DNA of 64,000 nt, from the NCBI GenBank assembly GCA_030247855.1, contig JAPDRN010000166.1, positions 1-64,000 on the forward strand. Direction: 5' to 3'. Under the pieces are notes generated by a model. It had not been told where the DNA came from, did no database searches, and saw nothing but the letters and a program-made list of their open reading frames with translations. Within the stretch, counting starts at the first letter, position 1. The number at the start of each line of letters is the position of its first letter. The DNA is from Knufia peltigerae (lineage: Eukaryota; Ascomycota; Eurotiomycetes; Chaetothyriales; Trichomeriaceae). The position numbers were made by a program, and so were the translations under genes. Of the stretch, positions 42,952 through 51,458 are shown piece after piece.

Positions 42952-44214
42952 GTGGCTGATTCTCCCAACGCTTCCCCGACGCGGATCCGCGCGCTGGAAG
43001 GCCAGAAACTGCTCTTGTGTGTCGGCGGCGGGATCGCGGCCTACAAGGCCCTGGAACTGGTTCGACGCCTGCGTGATGCCGGTGCGCTGGTGCAGGTGGC
43101 GATGACAGCCGGCGCCCAGCAGTTCGTCACGCCACTCAGCTTCCAGGCCCTTTCCGGCCAGCCGACGCGCACCACGTTGTGGGACAGCGCCGCCGAACAG
43201 GCCATGGGCCACATTGAACTGGCACGCTGGGCCGATCGCATCGTGATCGCGCCGGGTACCGCCGACCTGCTGGCACGCCTGGCCCAGGGCCACGCCGACG
43301 ATCTGGTCAGCACCCTGTGCCTGGCCAGCACCGCGCCGCTGACCGTGTGCCCGGCGATGAACCATCGGATGTGGCTGCATCCGGCTACCCAGGCCAATAT
43401 CGCTCTGCTGCGCCAGCGTGGCGCGCAGGTGATCGGTCCGGTCGATGGGCCGCTGGCGGAAGGCGAGTCCGGCCCCGGCCGCTTGGCCGAGCCGGCCGAC
43501 ATCGTCGCCGCCCTGGCCGCCAACGGCACTGCTGCCGCCGTCGCTGCAGCGCCGGAGACGCACGCGCTGCAGGGCCTGCGCCTGCTCATCAGCGCCGGCC
43601 CGACCTATGAAGACATCGACCCGGTGCGTTACGTGGGCAACCGCAGCAGCGGCAAGATGGGGTACGCGCTGGCCGCCGCTGCCGCCGTGCTGGGTGCCCA
43701 GGTGGTGCTGGTCAGCGGGCCGGTGCAGCTGCCGACGCCGCCCGGCGTGCAGCGCATCGATGTGCGCTCTGCCGCGCAGATGCGCGAGGCGGTACTGAAT
43801 GCGCTGCCGGCCGACATCTACATCGGTGCTGCCGCCGTTTCCGATTACACCCCGCGCCAGGTGGCCGCGCAAAAGCTGAAGAAGACCGCCGACAGCCAGT
43901 CGCTGGTGATCGAGCTGGTGCGCACCCCGGACATCCTGGCCGAGGTTGCCGCGCAGACGCAGTCGTTGAAGCTGGTGGTCGGCTTTGCCGCCGAGACCCA
44001 CGACGTGGAGAAATATGCGCGCGGCAAGCTGGTCGACAAGCGCCTGGACCTGGTGATCGCCAACCAGGTGGGCATCAGCGGCGGCGGTTTCGAAAGCGAC
44101 AACAATGCCGCCACGGCCTTCTGGCAGGATGGCGAACAGGTATTCCCGGCTACTTCCAAGCGTGAGCTGGCCGAACAACTGCTGGCGCTGATCGCGCGGA
44201 GGCTTCAGGCATGA
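42952..44214 (+). CDS. coaBC: Bifunctional phosphopantothenoylcysteine decarboxylase/synthetase
   Basis: A 420-residue Dfp/CoaBC enzyme making 4'-phosphopantetheine for coenzyme A. The CoaC flavoprotein half (1-190) has LLLCVGGGIAAYKALEL and the PAMNHRMW motif; the CoaB half (about 200-420) has SAGPTYEDIDPVRYVGNRSS and AAAVSDYTP. GTG 42952 is supported by AGGA about 9 nt upstream. The dut gene begins inside its stop codon (ATGA), so the two are co-translated. Confidence 0.96.
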   Translation: MADSPNASPTRIRALEGQKLLLCVGGGIAAYKALELVRRLRDAGALVQVAMTAGAQQFVTPLSFQALSGQPTRTTLWDSAAEQAMGHIELARWADRIVIAPGTADLLARLAQGHADDLVSTLCLASTAPLTVCPAMNHRMWLHPATQANIALLRQRGAQVIGPVDGPLAEGESGPGRLAEPADIVAALAANGTAAAVAAAPETHALQGLRLLISAGPTYEDIDPVRYVGNRSSGKMGYALAAAAAVLGAQVVLVSGPVQLPTPPGVQRIDVRSAAQMREAVLNALPADIYIGAAAVSDYTPRQVAAQKLKKTADSQSLVIELVRTPDILAEVAAQTQSLKLVVGFAAETHDVEKYARGKLVDKRLDLVIANQVGISGGGFESDNNAATAFWQDGEQVFPATSKRELAEQLLALIARRLQA

Positions 44215-44699
44215 CCCAGGCAAGCAACACCCACGGATTCTCCCCGCAACCGTTGCAGGTCAAGCTGCTCGACCCGCGTTTCGGCGACAGCTGGCCGCTG
44301 CCGGCCTATGCCACCGAAGCCAGTGCTGGCATGGACCTGCGCGCGGCGCTGGAAACCGCGCTGACCCTGCAGCCGGGCGACACCGCACTGATCCCCAGCG
44401 GCCTGGCCATCCATATCGCCGATCCGCATCTGTGCGCGGTGATCCTGCCGCGTTCGGGCCTGGGCCACCGCCATGGCATCGTGCTCGGCAACGGCACCGG
44501 CCTGATCGACGCCGATTACCAGGGGCCGCTGCTGATCAGTGTCTGGAACCGTGGCCGCGAGGCCTTCACCATCGAGCCGGGCGATCGCATCGCGCAGCTG
44601 GTGGTCGTGCCGATTGCCCGCGTCAGCCTGCAGGTGGTGGATACTTTCACCGACAGCGTGCGGGGAACGGGTGGATTCGGCCATACCGGGGTGCGTTGA
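44211..44699 (+). CDS. dut: dUTP diphosphatase
   Basis: A 162-residue trimeric dUTPase that hydrolyses dUTP to dUMP. All five motifs are visible: SAGMDLRAA (1), PRSGLGHRHGI (2), GTGLIDADYQG (3), RIAQLVVVP (4) and RGTGGFGHTG (5). It is co-translated with coaBC. The order coaBC-dut-algC is widely conserved. Confidence 0.97.
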   Translation: MTQASNTHGFSPQPLQVKLLDPRFGDSWPLPAYATEASAGMDLRAALETALTLQPGDTALIPSGLAIHIADPHLCAVILPRSGLGHRHGIVLGNGTGLIDADYQGPLLISVWNRGREAFTIEPGDRIAQLVVVPIARVSLQVVDTFTDSVRGTGGFGHTGVR

Positions 44700-44711
44700 C
44701 AGGGGACATCG

Positions 44712-47060
44712 ATGAGCGGCATCGGGGAAGCACAGCGGGGCAAGACGTTGGGGCGCAGCGCGCCATTGCTGGGCGTGCTGCTGGTACTGCTGGCCGCCTG
44801 GTTTGGCTGGAGCGCGGTGCAGCAGTGGCGGCAGGCGGCCAGCGGGGACGCGCTGGAACAGGCGCGCGACCAGGCCGTGCAAGGGCTGCAGCAGGCTGCC
44901 TCCGGCCAGTTGCAGCAGCTGCAGCAGCAGTTGAAGGGTGACCGCGTGCGGCAGGCGCTGCAGGCCGGTGATGCCGCCGGCGCTGCCTTGGCGCTGCGGG
45001 AGAGCTGGACCGGCGTCGAGCACGTGGACGTGCTGGGCGCTGACCTGGCCGTGGGCTATGCCGATGCGGCCACCTTTGGATATGCACGCCTGGCCCTGCT
45101 GGAATCGGCGCTGGCCGAGGGCAAGGCAACCCTGCGCGTGGTCCGCGATGGCGGTGGCAACCGTCTGGGTCTGGCCGCGCCGGTACAGCTGGCCGGTGCT
45201 GGACCGGCGCTGGTCTATGTCCGCCAGCCGCTGCTGAGGTTGACCGCGCCGTTGGATCAGGTGCGCGTCCCCGGCAACGGCTTCCTGGCGCTGCGCCAAG
45301 GAGCACACAACATCGTGGTGCAGGGCGATACCGGCCTGTCCGAGAGCGCCGAAGCAATGGCGCGCCCGGTGGCCGGAACCCCGTTGCGATTGGCCGCCGG
45401 AGTGCCCAATGTGGAACCCGGCCCGCTGGGGCTGGGAGCCCTGGCCAGCGCGATTGTCGCCCTGCTGCTGGCCTTCATCGCGGTACTGATGGTGGTAGGC
45501 CGTGGCCGGCTGCCGAAGTCACTGCCGCTGCCCAGCCGGCGCAGCGCGGTGGCCGACACCGATCACGGCCCGACCCTGCGCGAAAGCCTGCAGATGGTCC
45601 CGCCGGCGGTGCCTGGCGAGGCGGTCGCCGAGGCTGCACCGCCACCGCCGCCATCGGTTCCCGCCGAGGAACTGGCTGCGGGCATCTTCCGTGCCTACGA
45701 CATCCGCGGTGTGGTCGGCAGCGAGCTGACGGCGCGCACCGCCGCGCTGATCGGCCAGGCCATCGGCACCGTCGCTCTTGAGCAGGGCCTGCGCGAGGTG
45801 GTGATCGGCCGCGATGGGCGCCTGTCCGGTCCCGAACTGTCGGCGGGGCTGGCCGAAGGCCTGCGGCGAGCCGGTTGTGCGGTGATCGATATCGGCCTGG
45901 CGCCGACCCCGGTGGTGTATTTCGCCGCCTTCCATCTGCGCACCGGTACCTGTGTAGCGGTCACCGGCAGCCACAATCCGCCGGACTACAACGGTTTCAA
46001 GATCGTCATCGGTGGTGAGACCCTGTCCGGCGATGCGATCACCGACCTTTACCAGCGCATTGTCGAAGGCCGTCTGGTGCAGGCGGCGGAGCCGGGTGAT
46101 TACCAGCAGCGCGAGGTCGCCGCTGATTACATCCAGCGTATTGCCGATGACGTGCAGCTGGACCGCCCGCTGAAGGTGGTCGCCGACGCGGGTAACGGTG
46201 TGGCCGGTGCCTTCGCGCCGCAGCTGCTGGAAGCGATCGGCGCCGAGGTCATTCCGTTGTACTGCGATGTCGACGGCACCTTCCCCAACCACCACCCCGA
46301 TCCCAGCGAGCCAGCAAACCTGGAAGACCTGGTGCAGACGGTCAAGCGCTTCGGCGCCGACCTCGGCGTGGCGTTCGATGGTGATGGCGATCGCCTCGGT
46401 GTGGTCACCGGTGAAGGCAAGATCATCTACGCCGACCGTCTGCTGATGCTGTTCGCCGCCGACGTGCTGATGCGCAACCCGGGCGCGATGGTGATCTACG
46501 ACGTGAAGTGCACCGGCAAGTTGTCTGATCACGTGCTGCGCAATGGTGGCAGCCCGTTGATGTGGAAGACCGGGCACTCGCTGATGAAGGCGAAGATGCG
46601 CGAGACCGACGCCGAACTGGCGGGCGAGATGAGCGGCCACTTCTTCTTCAAGGAGCGCTGGTTCGGCTTCGACGACGGCCTGTACGCCGCTGCGCGCCTG
46701 CTGGAGATCCTGGCCCAGCGCGAAGAGACACCTGACGAAGTGCTGGCCGAGCTGCCGGAAATGGTGGCGACGCCGGAGCTGAAGGTGCCGGTGGCCGAGG
46801 GAACCCCGCACGCGCTGGTGGCGATGCTGGTGGCCGCTGCGCAGTCGCCGGACAACCCGTATGTCGGCGGTCGCCTGTCGACCATCGACGGCCTGCGGGT
46901 GGACTTCGCCGATGGCTGGGGCCTGGTTCGCGCGTCCAACACCACGCCGGTGCTGGTGCTGCGCTTCGAAGGCAACGACGAAGCGGCACTGGAACGTATC
47001 CAGGCATTGTTCCGCAGCCAGCTGCAGCCGGTGCTGGGCGACGCCCCGCTGGGATTCTGA
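44712..47060 (+). CDS. algC: Phosphomannomutase/phosphoglucomutase with N-terminal membrane module
   Basis: A 782-residue protein with two parts. Residues 1-320 hold a membrane helix (about 17-36), a periplasmic domain (about 40-238) with Gln-rich coiled coil, a second helix (about 240-262) and a Pro-rich linker (about 275-320). Residues 321-782 form a complete alpha-D-phosphohexomutase: catalytic Ser420 in TGSHNPPDYNG, metal loop FDGDGDRLG and C-terminal RASNTTPVL. It makes mannose-1-P and glucose-1-P for exopolysaccharide and LPS. It lies 12 bp after dut. Long AlgC forms are known in Pseudomonas and Xanthomonadaceae; the role of the extra module is unknown. Confidence 0.93.
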   Translation: MSGIGEAQRGKTLGRSAPLLGVLLVLLAAWFGWSAVQQWRQAASGDALEQARDQAVQGLQQAASGQLQQLQQQLKGDRVRQALQAGDAAGAALALRESWTGVEHVDVLGADLAVGYADAATFGYARLALLESALAEGKATLRVVRDGGGNRLGLAAPVQLAGAGPALVYVRQPLLRLTAPLDQVRVPGNGFLALRQGAHNIVVQGDTGLSESAEAMARPVAGTPLRLAAGVPNVEPGPLGLGALASAIVALLLAFIAVLMVVGRGRLPKSLPLPSRRSAVADTDHGPTLRESLQMVPPAVPGEAVAEAAPPPPPSVPAEELAAGIFRAYDIRGVVGSELTARTAALIGQAIGTVALEQGLREVVIGRDGRLSGPELSAGLAEGLRRAGCAVIDIGLAPTPVVYFAAFHLRTGTCVAVTGSHNPPDYNGFKIVIGGETLSGDAITDLYQRIVEGRLVQAAEPGDYQQREVAADYIQRIADDVQLDRPLKVVADAGNGVAGAFAPQLLEAIGAEVIPLYCDVDGTFPNHHPDPSEPANLEDLVQTVKRFGADLGVAFDGDGDRLGVVTGEGKIIYADRLLMLFAADVLMRNPGAMVIYDVKCTGKLSDHVLRNGGSPLMWKTGHSLMKAKMRETDAELAGEMSGHFFFKERWFGFDDGLYAAARLLEILAQREETPDEVLAELPEMVATPELKVPVAEGTPHALVAMLVAAAQSPDNPYVGGRLSTIDGLRVDFADGWGLVRASNTTPVLVLRFEGNDEAALERIQALFRSQLQPVLGDAPLGF

Positions 47061-47407
47061 GGTGATGCCGGGCTGCGCCCGGCACCCGCCGAATCCACGT
47101 CAACGTCAAATTCAACCGCTGGCTTCCTGCGGGATGGCGGGGTGGGTCCGGTCGCGGGGGACGCTGCAAGTACGTCCATGTAAGCTCGGTCGCCGCATCC
47201 ATGCGGCTCACGCCCCCGCAACCGGACCCACCCCGCCTTCGACAGATCTCCGCGATCTGTCGGAATGGTATGGCCTGCTCTTGGTAGGTGTCGACCTTGG
47301 TCGACACGGTAGATCCACGCCATGCGTGGATGCTCTTCAATGGATGTCCATCCACGCATGGCGTGGATCTACTTGTCCGGTGGGTGCCGACCGTTGGTCG
47401 GCACGCC
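47061..47407. other. Gene-free stretch with several palindromes
   Basis: About 350 bp between the convergent algC and kdpE genes. It holds three palindrome types: GTAGGTGTCGACCTTGGTCG (47285-47308), a facing pair of GTAGATCCACGCC units (47309-47372) and a GTGCCGACCGTTGGTCGGCA unit (about 47382-47404). No supported gene is present. These hairpins probably end both converging transcripts. Confidence 0.8.
47309..47372. repeat. Facing pair of GTAG palindromes
   Basis: GTAGATCCACGCCATGCGTG is followed about 16 bp after the end of the unit by its reverse complement ending TCTAC. Same class as the copies at 12855, 20093 and 62960. Confidence 0.85.
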
Positions 47408-48121
47408 TCACCCCTTGAACCGCAACCCCACGCCCGGTTCCGTAAACAGGTAGCGTGAATCCAGCGCCGAGTCGCCCAGCTTGTGCCGCAGCTTGCCGAC
47501 CAGGATGCGCAGGTAGTGGGTGTCATGCTGATGGGTGGGTCCCCAGATCTCCTGCAGGATCTGCGGTTGCGTCACCACCCGACCGGCATTGCGCAGCAGC
47601 AGCGACAACAGCGCGTACTCCTTGCGGGTCAACGCCACCAGTTCGCCATCGATCGCCACTTCGCGGCGCACCAGGTCCACGTGCAGGTGGCCATCGTCGA
47701 ACACCGGCGGCGTGCCATCGGTCGGTACGCTGCGTGTGCGCAGCAGCGCACGTACCCGCGCCATCAGCTCCTGGGTGCCGAAGGGTTTGGTCACGTAGTC
47801 GTTGGCGCCGTTGTCCAGTGCACGCACCTTCTCGGTTTCGCCGGCACGCACGGTCAGCATGATCACCGGCACCTGGCTCCACTGCCGCAGCTGCTCCAGT
47901 ACCTCGTGGCCTTCCATGTCCGGCAGGCCGATGTCCAGGATCACCAGGTCCATGTCCTCGCTGGCGGCCATCTGCAGGCCTTCCTGGCCGGTCGCGGCCT
48001 GGCGCACCTGATAGCCCTGCGCGCGCAGGCTGATGTCCAGGAACCGGCGGATCTGGGTTTCATCGTCGATCACCAGCACGCGCGGGGCCGGCGCGCTGGC
48101 GTCAGTCGGGGTCGGACTCAT
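47408..48121 (-). CDS. kdpE: KDP operon response regulator KdpE
   Basis: A 237-residue OmpR/PhoB-type regulator. The receiver (about 13-125) has IDDE, phosphoacceptor Asp in VILDIGLPD (about 62) and Lys in VTKPFGT (about 111). The C-terminal winged helix (about 140-235) ends RYLFTEPGVGLRFKG, as in KdpE. It is activated by KdpD at low K+ or high osmolarity and turns on kdpFABC. Its start overlaps the kdpD stop by 20 bp. Confidence 0.95.
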   Translation of the reverse strand: MSPTPTDASAPAPRVLVIDDETQIRRFLDISLRAQGYQVRQAATGQEGLQMAASEDMDLVILDIGLPDMEGHEVLEQLRQWSQVPVIMLTVRAGETEKVRALDNGANDYVTKPFGTQELMARVRALLRTRSVPTDGTPPVFDDGHLHVDLVRREVAIDGELVALTRKEYALLSLLLRNAGRVVTQPQILQEIWGPTHQHDTHYLRILVGKLRHKLGDSALDSRYLFTEPGVGLRFKG

Positions 48122-50762
48122 CGTGGGAGGCTGGCTTGAGCAGGGGCAGGGTGATGCGGATCAGGGTACCGCGACCGTCGCGCCCGGGCAGCGCCTGTAC
48201 GCTGCCGCCGTGCGCGCCGATCATGCCCTGGCAGATGGTCAGGCCCAGGCCGGTGCCGTGGCGGCCGCGGTCGCCGCGCTCGACGCTGTAGAACATGTCG
48301 AAGATCCGCGCGCGCTCGTCGTCGGGAATACCGGGGCCGGCATCGATCACGTCGATACGCAGCTGACCATCCAGTTCGCGCGCCAGCACCTGCACGGCGG
48401 CATCGGCTGGCGAGAACTTGGCGGCGTTCTCCATCACATTGAACACCGCCTGCTCGACCAGTGCCGGATGCACCCAGATCGGTGCCAGCGTTGCCGGAAT
48501 ATCCAGCTCCAGCCGCACCTTCGGCTGGTAACGCTGCAGGCGGCGGGCGGCCGAACCAATCAGCTCATCCACGCCTATCCAGTCGCGGTTGATCTTCAGG
48601 CCCTCGTGGCCCAACCGGGTCATGTCCAGCAGGTTCTGGATGTAGCGGTCCAGGCGCTCGCCTTCGACCAGGATGGTGTCCAGCAATGCCCGGCGATCGG
48701 TCAGATCCATTGCCGCGCCGTAGCTGGCCAGACTGTCGGCCGAGCCGATCATCGCCGCCAGCGGCGAACGCAGGTCGTGCGATACCGAGGAAAGCAGGGC
48801 AGAGCGCAGCCGCTCGGTCTCGTTGCTGACGTGCGCCTGTTCCAGCTCGGCCACCAGGCGCGTGCGCAACGCGGCCTGGGCGATGTCATCGACCATCGCT
48901 TCGGCCAGCTGGCGCTGTTCGGGCAGCAGCCGCGCCTGCGCACCTGGCAGGTACAGTCCGGCCACGCCGATCGCACGGTCTTCGCCGTCCAGCAGTGGCA
49001 GGAACCACCATTGCGCGCCAGCGAGGGTATCGGTGAAGCGGCCACTGGGCTGGCCATGGCGCAGGGCCCAGTCGGCCGCCGCCAGGTCGGTGTCACCGGG
49101 CAGGTGACGGCCACCGGCCGCGATATCGGCGCCGATCCGCAGCCATGCCGGAACATCCATGGCCTGTTCCAGCGCATGCCGGCCGGCCTGTGCCACTTCA
49201 CCGTTGCCGGCCGCGCTGGCCAGCTGCCGGCCCAGCTGCTGGCGCGCGCGCGCATGGCGGTTGGCCGCGCGCAGGGCGATCACCTGCATGCGCAGGCGCG
49301 ACGCCAGGCGTCCGGCCACCAGCGCCGCCGCCAGGAACAGGAACACGGTGATCACGCCCTGCCGCGCGCCGATGGCGAAGGTGAAGCGCGGCGCGATGAA
49401 CAGGAAGTTGTAAGCGAGGAAACACAGGATCGCCGCCATCACCGCGACGCTGGCGCGGGTACGTGCAGCCACCAGTACCACCGCCACGATGAACACCATC
49501 GACAGATCGGCCATGCCCACCCAGCGTTCGACCAGCCACGCCACCGCGCAGGCAAGTGCGGTGGCGATCAGGGCCTGCAACGGCTCGTGGCTGACCCCGC
49601 GCATCGGTGGCAGCAGGCCCTCTCGACGGGAACGGGCACGCGCCTGCGGCGTGCTGATGATGGTGATCTCGTAGTGCGCGCCGCGCTGGATCAACTGCTG
49701 GGTCAGGGTACGGTTGAACATCCGCGCCAGCGGCCGTTCGCGGGTACGCCCCAGCACCAGCGTCGATACGCCGTTGTGCGCGGCGTGGTCGAGCAATGCA
49801 TCGGCGATGCTTGAACCGTGCAGCAGCTCGGCTTCGCCGCCCAGGCGGCGGGCCAGCGCGAATGCGGCATCGATCTCGCGCCGGGTTGCTTCGTCCTGAC
49901 GGCGCCCCTGCACCGTCACCACCGTCCACGGTGCATCGCGGCGTTCGGCGATGCGCCGTGCCACCCGCACCAGGTATTCGCTCTGGCCACCGCCATCGAT
50001 CGCCACCAGCACGCCACGTCGCAGCGGTAGATTGCTCTCGCCGCGCGCGGCGCGTGCTTCGCGCAGGCTGCTGTCGACACGGTCGGCGGCCTCCTGCATC
50101 GCCAGCTCGCGCAATGCAGTCAGGTTGGCCGGCGAGAAGAACGCCTGCAGCGCCTGCGCGGCCTGCTCGGGCACGTACACCTTGCCCTGCTGCAGGCGCG
50201 CGATCAGTTCGCGCGGCGGCAGGTCGACCAGCACGATGTCATGCAGGCGGTCGAGCACGCCATCGGGCACGGTCTCGCTGACACGCACGCCGGTGATGCG
50301 CATCACCACATCGTTGAGGCTTTCCAGATGCTGGATGTTGACCGTGGTCCAGACGTCGATGCCGGCGTCCAGCAGTTCCATCACGTCCTGCCAGCGCCGT
50401 TCGTGGCGGCTGCCCGGCGCATTGCGATGGGCCAGCTCGTCCACCAGCACCAGTGCTGGTTTCCTCGCCAGCACGGCGTCCAGGTCCATCTCCTGCAGGT
50501 CATGGCCATGGTAGGCCACGTCCTTCAGCGGCAGCCGTGGCAGGCCTTCCAGCAGAGCCTGGGTGTCGGCACGGCCGTGGGTCTCCACCAGCCCGACCAC
50601 CAGGTCCACGCCACGGCGCAGCTGTTCCTGCGCGCGCGTCAGCATGGCGTAGGTCTTGCCGACGCCGGGCGCAGCGCCCAGGAACACGGTGAGCTTGCCA
50701 CCGGCTTCGCGTTGCAGTCCTTCCACCAGGGCGTTGGCCTGGCGGGTCCGCAGATCAGTCAT
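48102..50762 (-). CDS. kdpD: Sensor histidine kinase KdpD
   Basis: An 886-residue K+/turgor sensor. The N-terminal KdpD domain (about 10-220) has Walker A GAAPGVGKT and HRNAPGSRHERRW. A universal-stress-like domain follows (about 240-370), then four closely spaced helices (about 400-495), a GAF-like domain, HisKA with SSVSHDLRSPLAAMIG and HATPase with NVMENAAKFSPADA. It phosphorylates KdpE. The start is ATG 50762 (MTDLRTRQAN); ATG 50786 is possible. It lies about 50 bp after kdpC and overlaps kdpE. Confidence 0.95.
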   Translation of the reverse strand: MTDLRTRQANALVEGLQREAGGKLTVFLGAAPGVGKTYAMLTRAQEQLRRGVDLVVGLVETHGRADTQALLEGLPRLPLKDVAYHGHDLQEMDLDAVLARKPALVLVDELAHRNAPGSRHERRWQDVMELLDAGIDVWTTVNIQHLESLNDVVMRITGVRVSETVPDGVLDRLHDIVLVDLPPRELIARLQQGKVYVPEQAAQALQAFFSPANLTALRELAMQEAADRVDSSLREARAARGESNLPLRRGVLVAIDGGGQSEYLVRVARRIAERRDAPWTVVTVQGRRQDEATRREIDAAFALARRLGGEAELLHGSSIADALLDHAAHNGVSTLVLGRTRERPLARMFNRTLTQQLIQRGAHYEITIISTPQARARSRREGLLPPMRGVSHEPLQALIATALACAVAWLVERWVGMADLSMVFIVAVVLVAARTRASVAVMAAILCFLAYNFLFIAPRFTFAIGARQGVITVFLFLAAALVAGRLASRLRMQVIALRAANRHARARQQLGRQLASAAGNGEVAQAGRHALEQAMDVPAWLRIGADIAAGGRHLPGDTDLAAADWALRHGQPSGRFTDTLAGAQWWFLPLLDGEDRAIGVAGLYLPGAQARLLPEQRQLAEAMVDDIAQAALRTRLVAELEQAHVSNETERLRSALLSSVSHDLRSPLAAMIGSADSLASYGAAMDLTDRRALLDTILVEGERLDRYIQNLLDMTRLGHEGLKINRDWIGVDELIGSAARRLQRYQPKVRLELDIPATLAPIWVHPALVEQAVFNVMENAAKFSPADAAVQVLARELDGQLRIDVIDAGPGIPDDERARIFDMFYSVERGDRGRHGTGLGLTICQGMIGAHGGSVQALPGRDGRGTLIRITLPLLKPASHDESDPD

Positions 50763-50813
50763 GGGAGCCGCTGTCATGGCCGCCATTGTGCGCGCAGCGG
50801 GTGCAGCCCTGCA

Positions 50814-51458
50814 TCACGGCGCGCGTGCCGCGTGGTCCAGTGCGAAGTTCAGCGTCACCACGTTCACCCGTGGCTGGCCGAATACGCCCCATTGCCGGCC
50901 CTGCGTGTTGGCCTTCACCAGTGCCTGCACCTGCTCGACGGACAGGCCACGCGCACGCGCCACCCGTGCCACCTGCAGTTGCGCTGCGGCCGGCGACAAC
51001 TGCGGGTCCAGGCCGCCGCCGGACTGGGTGACCAGATCGGCAGGGACCTGCGCAGGCGTCACGCCTTCGCGCGCGGCCACTGCCGCAGTACTAGCCGCCA
51101 CACGCTCGGCCAGCGCCGGGTTGCTGCGGGCCAGGTTGGAGCCGGCCGCCGCCATCGGGTCGTAGTTGGCCGCCGACGGCCGCGCCTGGAAGTAGCCATC
51201 GCCGGTGAAGGGCTGCGACAGCCATGCCGAAGCACGCACCTGGCCGCTGCCATCGCGCAGCAGGCTGCCTTCGGCCTGCGCCGGGAAGGACAGGCCGGCG
51301 AAACCGGTAGCAATGCCCGCGTAGACCGCACCGGCCAGCAGCAGGGTAGCCACGCCCAGGCCGATGGCCGGGCGCCAGCTGGCGCCATCCTGCAGCGTGG
51401 CCACGCGCGCCTCGCTTTTCAGTTCGCGGGAAAGGGAAGGGGAGTCAGAACGGTTCAT
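50814..51458 (-). CDS. kdpC: K+-transporting ATPase subunit KdpC
   Basis: A 214-residue single-span subunit. An N-terminal helix (about 29-52, RPAIGLGVATLLLAGAVYAG) is followed by a periplasmic domain with FTGDGYFQARPSAANYDP and SGGGLDPQLSPAAAQLQV, both diagnostic for KdpC. It stabilises the KdpFABC pump and raises ATP affinity. Its start overlaps the kdpB stop (ATGA). Confidence 0.96.
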   Translation of the reverse strand: MNRSDSPSLSRELKSEARVATLQDGASWRPAIGLGVATLLLAGAVYAGIATGFAGLSFPAQAEGSLLRDGSGQVRASAWLSQPFTGDGYFQARPSAANYDPMAAAGSNLARSNPALAERVAASTAAVAAREGVTPAQVPADLVTQSGGGLDPQLSPAAAQLQVARVARARGLSVEQVQALVKANTQGRQWGVFGQPRVNVVTLNFALDHAARAP

